Assembly (NCBI GenBank): GCA_021732485.1
Contig: JAKFUV010000009.1
Span: 248,001-312,000, forward strand
DNA length: 64,000 nucleotides
Direction of reading: 5' to 3'
Source of the DNA: Hyphomicrobium sp.
Lineage (GTDB): Bacteria; Pseudomonadota; Alphaproteobacteria; Rhizobiales; Hyphomicrobiaceae
Under the pieces are notes generated by a model. It did not search any database. It was not told where the DNA came from and worked only from the letters and a program-made list of their open reading frames with translations. The position numbers and the translations under genes are program-made. Positions within the stretch are counted from its first letter, which is position 1; every line of letters starts with the position of its first letter. Of this stretch, positions 28,985-39,748 are shown piece by piece.

Positions 28985-30499
28985 GTGGAAAAGCGTTCAG
29001 GCGGCAGATCGCGTCGCGATCCAGCGCACAGTGCAAACCGGGCGTCGGACATCGAGCGTCAACCGGCTGCGTATCGGGCTCGGGCGAGAACGCTGGCGCG
29101 CGAGGCTGCCCGCCGCGATGCCCGTGACGCCGCAGCAAATGATCCGATCGACCGCGCCGAAGCCCGCGCTCGTTCAGCCAGCCAGTCTGCGTGGTCGCGA
29201 CATCATCGACTGAGCCAGCAAAACCCAGCCCAACTGCCGCAAGCAGAGGCCGACGTCATTACGTCGGGCTTGCAGGTTCCGCCGAGCCCTGACGTTGGCA
29301 CGAAAGCGTCATCGGCCGTCACGGCTCGCGACAGCGAACCGAGAATTGCGAGCATCGAATCACCCTATACGCGCGCCGATCGCGCCGCCGTCAGCCTGCT
29401 GCTTGTGCCGCTGCTGATCGGGGCCATGGCTGTCTCGGCTATGAACGCTTGGCAAGCCAGCGCCAATCGAAGAGCTGCGGCAGCGGTCGTTACAGGCGCT
29501 GCCGCCGCACAGCCGTCCGGCGACTACGAGCCGGGTGAAGCAACGTCCCACGCTTCGGTCGAAGTCAGCGCGACCGCATTGCCGCCTCCAATAAAATCGC
29601 CGCGAGATTCAGTTCTGGCGGCGTTACTGGCATCGCCGCCAGAGGTTTTGACCGCCGTGCCCGCGCAAGATCTCGTTTCGGCGGACGATCCATCGACGCT
29701 CATTCCGTCTATCGCGAAAGAATCCGAGATGTACAGCGGCCGGCAACGGCGCTGTACGATCGAAGAACAACCGATCGCGCCGGGTTTGGCTTTGCTGTCG
29801 AGGCTGGCGCGTTCGGATGCATCTTCAGCGGAGTTCGGCGAGGCACTTGCCGAGGCTGCGCAAGCACAACTCGGCGAGTTTGTTGTCTACACCGACAGTT
29901 ATAAGCGCTTGTCGTTTCCGATGGGCGACATTCCATCTCTGTTTGGCGTTTGCACCGATGTCGTTATTCGCGCCTATCGAACCGTCGGCGTTGATTTGCA
30001 GCGATTGGTACACCGCGCGAGAGTTGGTAGTGGCGATCCCAATATCGATCACCGACGCACGGAAGTGTTACGCCGATTTTTTGCTACGAATGGCCGGAGT
30101 TTGCCGGTGACCGATGTTGCCGATGATTATCTCCCTGGCGATATCGTCACCTATCATCGCCCGCAGAATAGCGGCAGCCAATCGCATATCGCCATCGTTT
30201 CCAATACGATTGCCGCCTCTGGCCGGCCTTTGATCGTGCATAATCGGGGCTGGGGGCCGCAGTTGGAGGACGGGCTTTTTGTCGATCAGATTACGGGTCA
30301 CTATCGCTACAGCGGACCGTCCGAGCCCATCGCGATCGGGTCGGATAAGCCATTGCGGAAAACGCCATTGGCGAAATCGGTGACGCTGTCGCGTAAAACG
30401 CTCGTCGATAAGGTGAAAGCCCAATCCGGCAAAGGCGCGGCCTCGCGCCAGAGCGATCGCGATCGCACACGGCCAGGGAAGCCTGTCAGCGGCTCTTGA
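28985..30499 (+). CDS. DUF1287 protein with N-terminal basic region and TM helix
   Basis: The C-terminal 170 residues match DUF1287, an NlpC/P60-like cysteine peptidase-type fold: VYTDSYKRLSFPMGD, GVCTDVVIRAYRTVGVDLQ (Cys) and SHIAIVSN (His), then VHNRGWGPQLED. Typical DUF1287 proteins have about 200 residues and a signal peptide; this one has about 504. It starts with a basic, Arg/Ala-rich region of about 130 residues, then one membrane helix (AAVSLLLVPLLIGAMAVSAM), then a periplasmic linker. The start is uncertain: GTG at 28985 has GGGG upstream, and GTG 28958 and TTG 28904 (overlapping gluQ) are also in frame. The C-terminal tail is Lys/Arg/Ser-rich. Confidence 0.75.
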   Translation: MEKRSGGRSRRDPAHSANRASDIERQPAAYRARARTLAREAARRDARDAAANDPIDRAEARARSASQSAWSRHHRLSQQNPAQLPQAEADVITSGLQVPPSPDVGTKASSAVTARDSEPRIASIESPYTRADRAAVSLLLVPLLIGAMAVSAMNAWQASANRRAAAAVVTGAAAAQPSGDYEPGEATSHASVEVSATALPPPIKSPRDSVLAALLASPPEVLTAVPAQDLVSADDPSTLIPSIAKESEMYSGRQRRCTIEEQPIAPGLALLSRLARSDASSAEFGEALAEAAQAQLGEFVVYTDSYKRLSFPMGDIPSLFGVCTDVVIRAYRTVGVDLQRLVHRARVGSGDPNIDHRRTEVLRRFFATNGRSLPVTDVADDYLPGDIVTYHRPQNSGSQSHIAIVSNTIAASGRPLIVHNRGWGPQLEDGLFVDQITGHYRYSGPSEPIAIGSDKPLRKTPLAKSVTLSRKTLVDKVKAQSGKGAASRQSDRDRTRPGKPVSGS

Positions 30500-30948
30500 C
30501 GGGCCGTACTTCAGGGCTGACGCACTGAACCTTCACAGAGCAGCCACGAGAGAGCATGAGAGAGCTTGTGCCCCGCACACGCAAGGCCAACACAGACGGC
30601 CGTTCGCTTGCTTTTGCTGGCGAAACTCAATTCTTTAAATTGTTAAAGAAATAATGACCGCACCGGCATTCATTGCGGTGCACGCATCACTGCAGCGCAA
30701 TGGCTGAGTTATTTTTAACGTCTCTATTGAATAACGCTTGTTAAAACCGGCAAATCGGCTCAATTCTCAAGATATTCGACCATTTGGAATATCGGATGAT
30801 TTTGTTTTCGGCCATTCCAGCACTTTCGACGCGATTGGCTGCTGCTGCAACGCAGAGCGTGTCGACGGTTTGGGCAATGGTGGCGAATGAAGGCCGGCAA
30901 TCGCGGCCGGTGGGTCGGTCGAATTCGCCGGCAAAGCAGGAGGCTTCT
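30500..30948 (+). promoter_or_regulatory. Intergenic region with A/T-rich dyads and a possible 32-codon ORF
   Basis: From about 30625 to 30795 the sequence is markedly A/T-rich for this genome. It contains a perfect 8-bp dyad TTCTTTAA-ATTG-TTAAAGAA (30631-30650), arms TTTTAAC and GTTAAAA about 20 bases apart (around 30714-30746), and G/C hairpins in between (GCACCG/CGGTGC). It lies upstream of the gene at 30949 and probably holds its promoter and an operator. A 32-codon frame (30556-30654) is listed separately. Confidence 0.45.
30556..30654 (+). CDS. Possible 32-residue small protein
   Basis: The ATG at 30556 opens MRELVPRTRKANTDGRSL and ends in a lysine-rich tail (FFKLLKK). The start is preceded by purine-rich GAGAG. 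The stop lies just past a perfect A/T dyad. The basic amphipathic end would fit a small regulatory or membrane-binding peptide, but there is no family match and chance is possible. Confidence 0.25.
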   Translation: MRELVPRTRKANTDGRSLAFAGETQFFKLLKK

Positions 30949-31221
30949 ATGGCTATCGCCGAGAGCGCGCGACGTTTGACCAGCGAAGACCAGTGGGCGC
31001 GCTTGAGCGCTATTCTGTCATCAGCCATTAGCCGGGCCGATGACGCCGGTCGCCGCCAAATCGCTGCAACGCAGCAACTCGACCTAGCCCAGTACGCGCT
31101 GTCGAGGCTGTCCGACGAGTTGGCCGCGGTCATGATCGTTCCTGGGCGTCGCGACCGCGCACCGGTGTACCGTTTCGAGGTGGCCGCGCCACGCCAGTTG
31201 GACCGGGCAATCGCCGCCTAA
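30949..31221 (+). CDS. Small hypothetical protein
   Basis: The product has 90 residues and starts MAIAESARRLTSEDQWARLS. It is mostly helical by composition and has no cysteine or membrane segment. The start is set by a full AGGAGG five bases before the ATG at 30949; the frame is open to 30796, but the added part is not needed. No function can be assigned. It is followed by rsmI 170 bases later. Confidence 0.65.
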   Translation: MAIAESARRLTSEDQWARLSAILSSAISRADDAGRRQIAATQQLDLAQYALSRLSDELAAVMIVPGRRDRAPVYRFEVAAPRQLDRAIAA

Positions 31222-31390
31222 TTACAGTCAGCATCATTGTGCCCGCGCGCCGGTGTGCCGTCGTCTGCACTGACGCCTTGACCGATTTGACCATGTGCCG
31301 CGCCGCTGCGACGCGGAATTATGCAACACTCAAGCGACACACAGTTCTTCATTCAGCCGCCCTCAGCGGTCGACCGGGAGGCATCCCACG

Positions 31391-32365
31391 GTGTCGCGCG
31401 ACGCAAGTCAAAATCACGATGAAAATACGGGCTCCGAGGGCGCGTCGGCAGCGTTAACCGAAGGTTCGCCAGCCCGCGCTGAGGCAATTGTCGCGGCGAT
31501 TGCCCGCGATGCGGCCCGGCTGCTGCGGGAGCCGCTGGCGCCGGGGCTGTATCTCGTCGCAACGCCCATTGGGAATCTGGCGGACATCACGCTGCGGGCG
31601 CTAGCTGTGCTGGCCGCAGCCGACACGGTCTATTGCGAAGATACCCGGCACTCGGCCAAGCTGTTGCAGCACTTCGGGTTGCGACCGATCACGCGGCCGT
31701 TTCACGAACACAACGAAGACAGCGAACGCGGACGCATCCTCGAAAATCTAGCGGCTGGCAAGCGCATCGCCATCGTCTCAGATGCCGGAACGCCACTGAT
31801 TTCTGATCCCGGTTTCAAGCTCGTGAGGGCTGCGTGCGAAGCTGGCCATGACGTGTTCAGCGTGCCGGGCGCGTCGTCTGTCTTGTGCGCGCTCTCGTCC
31901 AGCGGTCTGCCGACGGACGCATTTTTCTTCGGCGGGTTTTTGCCGCCGAAAACGGCCGCGCGCCGCGCTCGCTTGAATGTCCTGAAAGACTACGCCGCAA
32001 CATTGATATTCTTCGAAGCCCCGCAACGCGTGGCGGACAGCCTCGCCGATATGGCGGAGATGCTGGGCGCCCGCGACGGCGTCGTTGCTCGCGAGTTGAC
32101 GAAATTGCATGAGGAAGCGGTACGCGGCCCCTTGCCCGAGCTTGCAACCGCGATGGCGACGCGCGATCTCAAAGGCGAAGTTGTCATTGTTGTTGGTCCG
32201 GCCATCGCCGCGACGGTGAGTGATGACGAAATCGCAAAGCGCCTGACCGTGGCGCTCGAAACGATGAGCCTTAAAGACGCCGCCAAAGCCGTCGCCGACG
32301 CGCTCGCCGTTCCGAAGGCCCGCGTTTACAACCTGGGGCTGAAGGTGAAGGACGACAGCCGGTGA
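31391..32365 (+). CDS. rsmI: 16S rRNA (cytidine-2'-O)-methyltransferase RsmI
   Basis: RsmI methylates C1402 of 16S rRNA. The 324-residue product has the tetrapyrrole-methylase fold: GLYLVATPIGNLADITLRAL, EDTRHSAKLL, ISDAGTPLISDPG, PGASSVLCALSSSGLPTD and FFEAPQRV. The GTG start at 31391 has GGGAGG ten bases upstream. The first 40 residues are an unconserved, Ser/Ala-rich extension. It overlaps yraN by GTGA, the usual pair in alphaproteobacteria. Confidence 0.94.
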   Translation: MSRDASQNHDENTGSEGASAALTEGSPARAEAIVAAIARDAARLLREPLAPGLYLVATPIGNLADITLRALAVLAAADTVYCEDTRHSAKLLQHFGLRPITRPFHEHNEDSERGRILENLAAGKRIAIVSDAGTPLISDPGFKLVRAACEAGHDVFSVPGASSVLCALSSSGLPTDAFFFGGFLPPKTAARRARLNVLKDYAATLIFFEAPQRVADSLADMAEMLGARDGVVARELTKLHEEAVRGPLPELATAMATRDLKGEVVIVVGPAIAATVSDDEIAKRLTVALETMSLKDAAKAVADALAVPKARVYNLGLKVKDDSR

Positions 32366-32742
32366 CGCGCGGGCGACCAGCGATCGAGCCCTCTCGGCAG
32401 CGTCAGCGGCGCAACCGTGACGGCGCGGCGGCGGAAGTGATTGCCGCCATGTATCTCATGGCGCACGGCCATCGCATTTTGGCGCGGCGATTTAAAACAC
32501 CATTGGGTGAGATCGATCTGATTACGCGCAAGGGGCGGCGCATTGGCTTTGTCGAAGTCAAATTGCGTCGAACGCGCCTTGATTGCGAGGCAGCGATCAC
32601 ACCACGCCTAGGCCAACGGGTGCGCCGCGCTGCCGGTCTCTGGCACGCCAAGCATGAAGCGTACCGCGACTTCGATACCGGCTTCGACCTCGTTTTCGTG
32701 ATGCCTTGGCAGTGGCCGGTGTATTTACGCGACGCGTTTTGA
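32362..32742 (+). CDS. yraN: YraN-family UPF0102 nuclease-like protein
   Basis: The 126-residue protein has the restriction-endonuclease-like core of UPF0102: AAEVIAAMYLMAHGHRIL, TPLGEIDLITRKGRRIGFVEVKLR (split E-ID-ExK type active site) and TPRLGQRVRRAA. The physiological role is unknown; relatives bind or cut DNA. The GTG start overlaps the rsmI stop. A strong hairpin terminator follows ten bases after the stop. Confidence 0.9.
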   Translation: MTRGRPAIEPSRQRQRRNRDGAAAEVIAAMYLMAHGHRILARRFKTPLGEIDLITRKGRRIGFVEVKLRRTRLDCEAAITPRLGQRVRRAAGLWHAKHEAYRDFDTGFDLVFVMPWQWPVYLRDAF

Positions 32743-32751
32743 GACGCAAAA

Positions 32752-32785
32752 AATGGCCGGGCACACAGAGCTGTGTCCGGCCATT
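32752..32785. terminator. Terminator hairpin after yraN
   Basis: Arms AATGGCCGG (32752-32760) and CCGGCCATT (32777-32785) pair perfectly, with an inner GCACA/TGTGT extension. An A run precedes it (good T tract for the minus strand), and the T-rich CTATCTT follows on the plus strand. It lies between the convergent yraN and the Gly/Arg-rich protein gene and can serve both. Confidence 0.75.
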
Positions 32786-32810
32786 CTATCTTCATCGGTC
32801 GTCCGCTAAA

Positions 32811-33146
32811 TCAATCGCGATAGTCGTGCCGGTAGCCATGACCGCGGCCAGCCTGCGAGGCGATGGCCAAGCCAATGATTGCTGCCGCCGCACCGATGGC
32901 GACATACTTGCCGTTATTGTTGCGACGCTTGTGACGGAAATCGTCACGGCGGCCATATCCACGGTCTTGATAGCGGCCATAGTCACGGCGATCGTAATTC
33001 CGGCCGCCGCCGCGATCCCAGTCAGCCGCATACGACGGACCACGCCGATCGAAGTCGCGGGCGCTGGCAGACGCCGGCGGCAGCAGTATGCCGGTGGCGA
33101 GGGTGGCGGCGGCCATCACGGCGCTAAGGGTGTTTTTGAACGACAT
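32811..33146 (-). CDS. Exported Gly/Arg/Tyr-rich small protein
   Basis: The 111-residue product has a signal peptide (residues 1-27, ending ASASA), then a repetitive region rich in Asp, Arg, Gly and Tyr (DRRDYGRYQDRGYGRRDD), and a C-terminal hydrophobic helix (YVAIGAAAAIIGLAIASQ) ending GYRHDYRD. Such proteins are common in Rhizobiales and usually unassigned. The ATG at 33146 gives the signal peptide; an upstream in-frame extension has none. It is divergent from the atp operon across 455 bases. Confidence 0.75.
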   Translation of the reverse strand: MSFKNTLSAVMAAATLATGILLPPASASARDFDRRGPSYAADWDRGGGRNYDRRDYGRYQDRGYGRRDDFRHKRRNNNGKYVAIGAAAAIIGLAIASQAGRGHGYRHDYRD

Positions 33147-33601
33147 GTTTATGATCCCAGTCCCATGAAGAGGCGCGTTTGAGCGCAGCCCCGGTTTATC
33201 TCCACGCCCCAATGCTGTCGCGGCGGTTGTCGTGGAAACTAGTGGGATGGCTTTGAACGGTCTTTGAATGGGTCGTGCAGATTTCATTCATGTCTCAAAA
33301 ATTGGTGTCCGAGGCCAAAAACGATGTCGCGCCAGGGGACGGCGATCATCGGCCGGTGCGTCCCAGTCCGACGTGGCGATAAGCCCGCCGAATGCGGCAT
33401 CGCGCCCCCTGTCGAGGCGTTGAAGCGGCGGGGTGTGCATGTTAAGAGCACCGCAACTCGAATAGGGGGTGACTGGTGGGGCCAGTCTCCGGCGTCGCCC
33501 TTTGGCAGTTCCATCAATCCTTGAAGCGGGCGGAGTCTTGGCCAGTTATTGCAGGCCACGCCCCAAATGCGCCCAATGGGGCGCGATCGTGAGCATGCGA
33601 C
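33147..33601. promoter_or_regulatory. 455-base divergent region before the atp operon
   Basis: It carries no gene that I can support. It must hold the promoter of atpH and that of the small exported protein. I see no clear -35/-10 pair, but the last 60 bases before atpH contain the G/C hairpin GCGCCCAATGGGGCGC (33568-33583). Confidence 0.4.
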
Positions 33602-34165
33602 GTGGCAACGGACGAAACAGTCGTCGAAGGTGTGGCTGGGCGCTATGCGGCAGCCTTGTTTGATTTAGCCAAAGAGTCGTCGAAGCTGCCGGAGGTCGAA
33701 GCTGATCTCGTGGCGTTCCAGGCCATGCTCGATGACAGCGCCGATCTCGTCCGGCTCGTGCGCAGCCCGGTGATCGGTGCCGAAGATCAAGCCCGCGCCC
33801 TCGGCGTGATCTTGGCCAAGGCCGGGATCGACGGCTTATCGGCAAATTTCTTCAGGCTGCTGGCCAGCAATCGCCGCCTCTTCGCCGTAGCCGACATCAT
33901 CAAGGCGTTCCGCATGATCGCTGCCAAAGCACGTGGCGAAGTCACGGCCGAGGTCACCAGCGCAACAACGCTGAACGACCAGCAATTGGCCGAGCTCAAG
34001 CAAACCTTGAAAGCCAGCGTCGGCAAGGATGTGACGTTGAATGCCCATGTCGATCCATCGCTACTCGGTGGGCTGATCGTCAAGGTCGGCAGCAGGATGG
34101 TCGATTCGTCTCTCAAAACCAAGCTCCAGAGCCTCAAGGTCAGCTTGAGTGGAACGGGCGCCTGA
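33602..34165 (+). CDS. atpH: F1Fo ATP synthase subunit delta
   Basis: Subunit delta joins F1 to the peripheral stalk. The 187-residue product begins MATDETVVEGVAGRYAAALFDLA and has the delta C-terminal motif DPSLLGGLIVKVGSRMVDSSL. The start codon is GTG at 33602, with no close upstream ATG. It heads the F1 operon; the Fo genes (a, c, b) are not in this window, as usual in alphaproteobacteria, where they form a separate operon. Confidence 0.94.
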   Translation: MATDETVVEGVAGRYAAALFDLAKESSKLPEVEADLVAFQAMLDDSADLVRLVRSPVIGAEDQARALGVILAKAGIDGLSANFFRLLASNRRLFAVADIIKAFRMIAAKARGEVTAEVTSATTLNDQQLAELKQTLKASVGKDVTLNAHVDPSLLGGLIVKVGSRMVDSSLKTKLQSLKVSLSGTGA

Positions 34166-34290
34166 CCAGATTTCAAGCGGCGCGGTTGCATCGATTGCGA
34201 AGCTTTCGCCTGACACAACGATGAACAATGCGGGCCCACTCGAATCGGGCTCGATCAATGGAAACGACCAGCGAAGAGGTCACACGTCAC

Positions 34291-35820
34291 ATGGATATCC
34301 GGGCCGCAGAGATTTCGTCGATCCTCAAGGATCAGATCAAGAATTTCGGTAAGGAAGCGCAGGTTTCCGAAATCGGCCAAGTGCTCTCGGTCGGCGACGG
34401 CATCGCCCGCGTGTACGGCCTCGACAGCGTCCAGGCCGGCGAAATGGTCGAGTTCCCAGGCGGCATTCGCGGCATGGCCTTGAACCTCGAAGCCGACAAC
34501 GTCGGCGTCGTCATCTTCGGCGACGACCGCTCGATCAAGGAAGGCGACACGGTCAAGCGCACGGGCGCCATCGTTGAAGTTCCGGTCGGCAAGGGTTTGC
34601 TCGGTCGCGTCGTCGACGGTCTCGGCAACCCGATCGACGGGAAGGGTCCGATCAAGTCGGATAAGAAGATGCGCGTCGACGTCAAAGCGCCCGGCATTCT
34701 GCCGCGCAAGTCGGTGCATGAGCCGATGGCGACAGGCCTCAAGGCGATCGACTCACTGATCCCGGTCGGCCGCGGCCAGCGCGAACTCGTCATTGGCGAC
34801 CGCCAGACGGGCAAGACCGCCGTCATTCTCGACACCTTCTTGAACCAGAAGCCGCTCAATCAGGGTACCGACGAGAAAGCCAAACTATATTGCGTCTACG
34901 TCGCCGTCGGCCAGAAACGTTCCACCGTCGCCCAATTTGTCAAAGTGCTCGAAGAACGCGGCGCTTTGGAATATTCGATCATCGTCGCCGCCACGGCATC
35001 GGACCCGGCTCCGATGCAGTACCTTGCGCCGTTCACCGGCTGCACGATGGGCGAATACTTCCGCGACAACGGCATGCATGCCGTGATCGCTTATGACGAC
35101 TTGTCGAAGCAGGCCGTCGCCTACCGCCAGATGTCGTTGTTGCTTCGTCGTCCGCCGGGCCGCGAAGCCTATCCCGGCGACGTGTTCTATCTCCATTCAC
35201 GCTTGCTGGAGCGCGCCGCTAAGTTGGGCGATGCCCACGGCTCCGGATCGCTGACGGCTTTGCCGGTCATTGAAACGCAGGGCAACGACGTGTCGGCGTT
35301 CATTCCAACCAACGTCATCTCGATTACCGATGGACAAATTTTCTTGGAATCGGATTTGTTCTATCAGGGTATCCGTCCGGCGGTGAACGTTGGTCTGTCG
35401 GTGTCGCGCGTTGGTTCGTCGGCGCAGACGAAAGCCATGAAACAGGTCGCCGGCAAGATCAAAGGCGAGTTGGCGCAATACCGTGAGATGGCGGCCTTCG
35501 CGCAGTTCGGCTCAGACCTTGATGCGGCAACACAGAAGCTGCTCGCACGCGGTGCGCGTCTCACCGAGCTGTTGAAGCAGGCGCAGTTTTCGCCATTGAA
35601 GATGGAAGAACAGGTTGCGGTGATCTTCGCAGGCACGCGCGGCTACCTTGATGCTATCCCGGTCGCAGCGGTTGGCCGCTTTGAGCAAGGCTTGCTGACC
35701 GCGTTGCGCACTGAAAAGTCGATCCTCGAAGCAACCGCCAAGGAAAAAGCGCTGTCGACCGACACGGAAAAGAAGCTCGTCGAATTCCTCGACAAGTTCG
35801 CCAAGGGTTTCACGGCTTAA
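34291..35820 (+). CDS. atpA: F1Fo ATP synthase subunit alpha
   Basis: The 509-residue regulatory nucleotide-binding subunit of F1 has the P-loop [24 protein letters not shown] near the N-terminus and the signature [14 protein letters not shown]. The ATG at 34291 gives the family start [16 protein letters not shown]; an in-frame upstream extension is rejected. AGAGG lies 12 bases upstream. Confidence 0.97.
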   Translation: MDIRAAEISSILKDQIKNFGKEAQVSEIGQVLSVGDGIARVYGLDSVQAGEMVEFPGGIRGMALNLEADNVGVVIFGDDRSIKEGDTVKRTGAIVEVPVGKGLLGRVVDGLGNPIDGKGPIKSDKKMRVDVKAPGILPRKSVHEPMATGLKAIDSLIPVGRGQRELVIGDRQTGKTAVILDTFLNQKPLNQGTDEKAKLYCVYVAVGQKRSTVAQFVKVLEERGALEYSIIVAATASDPAPMQYLAPFTGCTMGEYFRDNGMHAVIAYDDLSKQAVAYRQMSLLLRRPPGREAYPGDVFYLHSRLLERAAKLGDAHGSGSLTALPVIETQGNDVSAFIPTNVISITDGQIFLESDLFYQGIRPAVNVGLSVSRVGSSAQTKAMKQVAGKIKGELAQYREMAAFAQFGSDLDAATQKLLARGARLTELLKQAQFSPLKMEEQVAVIFAGTRGYLDAIPVAAVGRFEQGLLTALRTEKSILEATAKEKALSTDTEKKLVEFLDKFAKGFTA

Positions 35821-35847
35821 GACCTGACCCTTTAAGGAGACCGCTCG

Positions 35848-36732
35848 ATGGCGAGCTTAAAAGACATGCGCAACCGCATCGCCTCCGTTAAGGCGACGCG
35901 CAAAATCACTAAAGCCATGCAGTTGGTGGCTGCCGCCAAATTGCGCCGCGCTCAGGAGGCAGCCCAGGCCGCGCGTCCCTACGCCGAGCGCATGGACGCA
36001 GTGCTGGCCGGTGTCGCGTCGCGCGTCACCGACAAAACATCGGGGTCGCCGCTGCTTGTTGGCACCGGCAAGGATAAGGTTCACCTGCTGATCGTGATGA
36101 CGGCCGAACGCGGCTTGTGCGGTGGTTTCAATTCCAACATTGCCCGGCTCGCGCGCGTCGATGCATTGCGTCTGATCGGCCAGGGCAAGACCGTCAAGAT
36201 CGTCACCGTCGGGCGTAAGGGCGCCGACAATCTTCGCCGTGATCTCGGCAAAAACATCGTCGAGCGTATCGAATTGACGGGTGTCAAGCAGCTCGGGTTT
36301 TCGAACGCGGAAGGCATCGCTCATAAGGTCTTGGCGATGTTTGAAGCGGGCGAGTTCGACGTCGCGACGCTTTACTTCTCAGAATTCAAATCGGTGATCT
36401 TGCAAAAGCCGACGGCCCTGCAATTGATCCCGGCAAAAATTCCCGAAGCCAAGGACGTCTCGGTGAAAACCGCAACGGCCGTACAAGACTATGAGCCGGG
36501 CGAAGATGAAGTGCTCGGCTTTCTGCTGACACGCAACGTCTCGACGCAGGTGTTTCGCGGGCTGCTAGAAAACGCGGCGTCGGAACAGGGCGCGCGCATG
36601 TCGGCCATGGATAATGCCACACGCAACGCTGGTGACATGATCAACAAGCTGACGATCAAGTACAATCGCTTGCGCCAGGCCAACATCACCAAAGAACTCA
36701 TCGAAATCATTTCGGGCGCAGAGGCGCTCTAA
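35848..36732 (+). CDS. atpG: F1Fo ATP synthase subunit gamma
   Basis: The 294-residue rotor shaft of F1 starts [24 protein letters not shown] and ends with the signature [21 protein letters not shown] lies about ten bases before the ATG. Spacing to atpA is 27 bases and to atpD 30 bases. Confidence 0.97.
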   Translation: MASLKDMRNRIASVKATRKITKAMQLVAAAKLRRAQEAAQAARPYAERMDAVLAGVASRVTDKTSGSPLLVGTGKDKVHLLIVMTAERGLCGGFNSNIARLARVDALRLIGQGKTVKIVTVGRKGADNLRRDLGKNIVERIELTGVKQLGFSNAEGIAHKVLAMFEAGEFDVATLYFSEFKSVILQKPTALQLIPAKIPEAKDVSVKTATAVQDYEPGEDEVLGFLLTRNVSTQVFRGLLENAASEQGARMSAMDNATRNAGDMINKLTIKYNRLRQANITKELIEIISGAEAL

Positions 36733-36750
36733 TCACAACGAACCGCTTGA

Positions 36751-38196
<1,446 letters not shown>

Positions 38197-38254
38197 CAAT
38201 CACGGTCAGGCGTTGCCGCTTCGGCTGCACGATTGGCTTGAAGGAGATACAGCC

Positions 38255-38563
38255 GTGGCTGGTGACACCAAATTCGGAAGTTGCTGCGAGGAGCTGAAAG
38301 AAGCCCTCGATGGCGGAGACTTCGAGCCGCTGATTACCGTTGGTCAGGACACTGTGATCTACATGACGGTCGGTCTTGTCGATCTTGAGGACGACGAGCC
38401 AGGTCTGGTTGATCATCCGCTGTTCTTCTGCCCGTTTTGCGGTACCAAACTGCAAACGCCGGAAGAAGTCCGCGCCAAAGTTGGCAGCGGTGAAGATGAA
38501 GAAGACGATGATGGCGACGACGATCAGGAACAAGACGACGACGAAAAGACCAAAAACGTCTGA
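38255..38563 (+). CDS. Zinc-ribbon, acidic-tailed protein inserted in the atp operon
   Basis: The 102-residue product lies between atpD and atpC, where most operons have no gene. It starts with GTG at 38255, set by AAGGAG eight bases upstream. It opens MAGDTKFGSCCEELKEALDG, has HPLFFCPFCGTKLQT (one CxxC, with SCC near the N-terminus as possible second ligands) and ends in a run of about 30 Asp/Glu/Gln residues. A metal-binding or small adaptor role is possible; I do not recognise the family. It should be co-transcribed with the F1 genes. Frame, ribosome-binding site and spacing support a real gene. Confidence 0.8.
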   Translation: MAGDTKFGSCCEELKEALDGGDFEPLITVGQDTVIYMTVGLVDLEDDEPGLVDHPLFFCPFCGTKLQTPEEVRAKVGSGEDEEDDDGDDDQEQDDDEKTKNV

Positions 38564-38606
38564 TTGCGACGCAACCCGTCACTGGTCGACTTAAGGACTG
38601 CAAACA

Positions 38607-39005
38607 ATGGCAGCTACGTTCAAGTTTGAATTGGTGTCTCCGGAACGTGTTCTGCTGTCGGTAAATGCCGAGCAGGCCGTGGTTCCCGGTGCTGATGGTG
38701 AGTTCACTATGCTGCCGGGGCATTCACCTGTAATCGCAACGCTGCGTCCCGGCGTGCTTGATGTGATGTCGCAGGGTCTGCGCAAACGGCTCTTCGTCAA
38801 GTCTGGGTTCGTCGAAGTGGACCCGACGCGCTTGACCGTGCTCGCCGAAAAGGCGTTCGACGTTGACGACATGACTCCGGCGCTGCTGGCCGATGAGATC
38901 AAGTCGGCCGAAGCAGACTTGGCGAATGCCAAGGATGACGATGCTACGTCGATGGCGAACACGCTGGTGTCTGAACTGAAGCGCTTGTCGAACCGCGCCG
39001 CTTAA
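38607..39005 (+). CDS. atpC: F1Fo ATP synthase subunit epsilon
   Basis: The 132-residue product has the N-terminal beta-sandwich (FELVSPERVLLSVNAEQAVVPGADGEFTMLPGHSPVIA) in shortened form and helices at the C-terminus. Epsilon regulates and couples F1 to the c-ring. It is the last F1 gene, 43 bases after the zinc-ribbon gene and 24 bases before a strong terminator. Confidence 0.95.
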   Translation: MAATFKFELVSPERVLLSVNAEQAVVPGADGEFTMLPGHSPVIATLRPGVLDVMSQGLRKRLFVKSGFVEVDPTRLTVLAEKAFDVDDMTPALLADEIKSAEADLANAKDDDATSMANTLVSELKRLSNRAA

Positions 39006-39029
39006 ACGCAGTATTCCGCATCACGACGA

Positions 39030-39057
39030 AAGGCTGGACGTTTGTCCGGCCTTTTTT
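39030..39057 (+). terminator. Intrinsic terminator of the atp operon
   Basis: Arms AAGGCTGGAC (39030-39039) and GTCCGGCCTT (39044-39053) form a 10-bp stem with a GTTT loop. They are followed by a T run to 39057. Confidence 0.92.
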
Positions 39058-39083
39058 GTTGGCCGCTGACGTTCGCGCGGGGC

Positions 39084-39599
39084 TCAGGCGAAGTTCGAGA
39101 ACGTCTTGACGACCGTCTCATAAAGCTCGCGCTTGAAGGGCACGATTAGCTTTGGCACGGCCTCGATCGGTGCCCATCGCCAAGCCTCGAATTCGGCTTT
39201 TAAGCCATTGACGGGCGCAATGTTAATCTCGCGGTCGCCGCCGGTGAAGCGCATCGCGAACCATTTCTGCCGCTGACCGCGATAGCGACCTTTGAGGGCG
39301 ACGCCGAGTAGGTGGTCGGGCAATTCGTACGTCAGCCAGTCGGGACGCTCGGCCAGGACTTCAACGCTGGTGACGCCGGTTTCTTCCCGCAATTCACGAA
39401 GCGCGGCCAAACGTGGCGATTCGAACTTTTCAATTCCGCCTTGCGGCATTTGCCAAATGTGAGCGGCGTGATCGCCGGCCCACTTCGGTTTGCGTCGGCC
39501 GACCCAGACCTTGCCCTCAGCATTCAGCAGCATGATGCCGACGCAGGCCCGATAGGGCAGGTGCCCGTCAAACTCGGTTGGATTTGTAAACATCTTCAT
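39084..39599 (-). CDS. rppH: RNA pyrophosphohydrolase RppH (Nudix)
   Basis: The 171-residue Nudix hydrolase has [23 protein letters not shown] and the Nudix core [11 protein letters not shown], plus [15 protein letters not shown] and the end [11 protein letters not shown]. RppH/NudH converts 5'-triphosphate RNA ends to monophosphate to start decay, or cleaves dinucleoside polyphosphates. A second homologue lies 150 bases upstream on the same strand. The ATG at 39599 is followed in frame by another (MKM). Confidence 0.9.
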   Translation of the reverse strand: MKMFTNPTEFDGHLPYRACVGIMLLNAEGKVWVGRRKPKWAGDHAAHIWQMPQGGIEKFESPRLAALRELREETGVTSVEVLAERPDWLTYELPDHLLGVALKGRYRGQRQKWFAMRFTGGDREINIAPVNGLKAEFEAWRWAPIEAVPKLIVPFKRELYETVVKTFSNFA

Positions 39600-39748
39600 G
39601 GTCTGGCGATCATCCCAACGATTTTGGAGGATGTGGTATGATTCGAATAGGATACAGAAATATCTTCGCGTTTATATGACACTAGGTTGTCATAAATGCG
39701 CGAGCTTCGGGTTGTTTGCGGGCCGTCGGCACGGACTGTAATTGGCGA

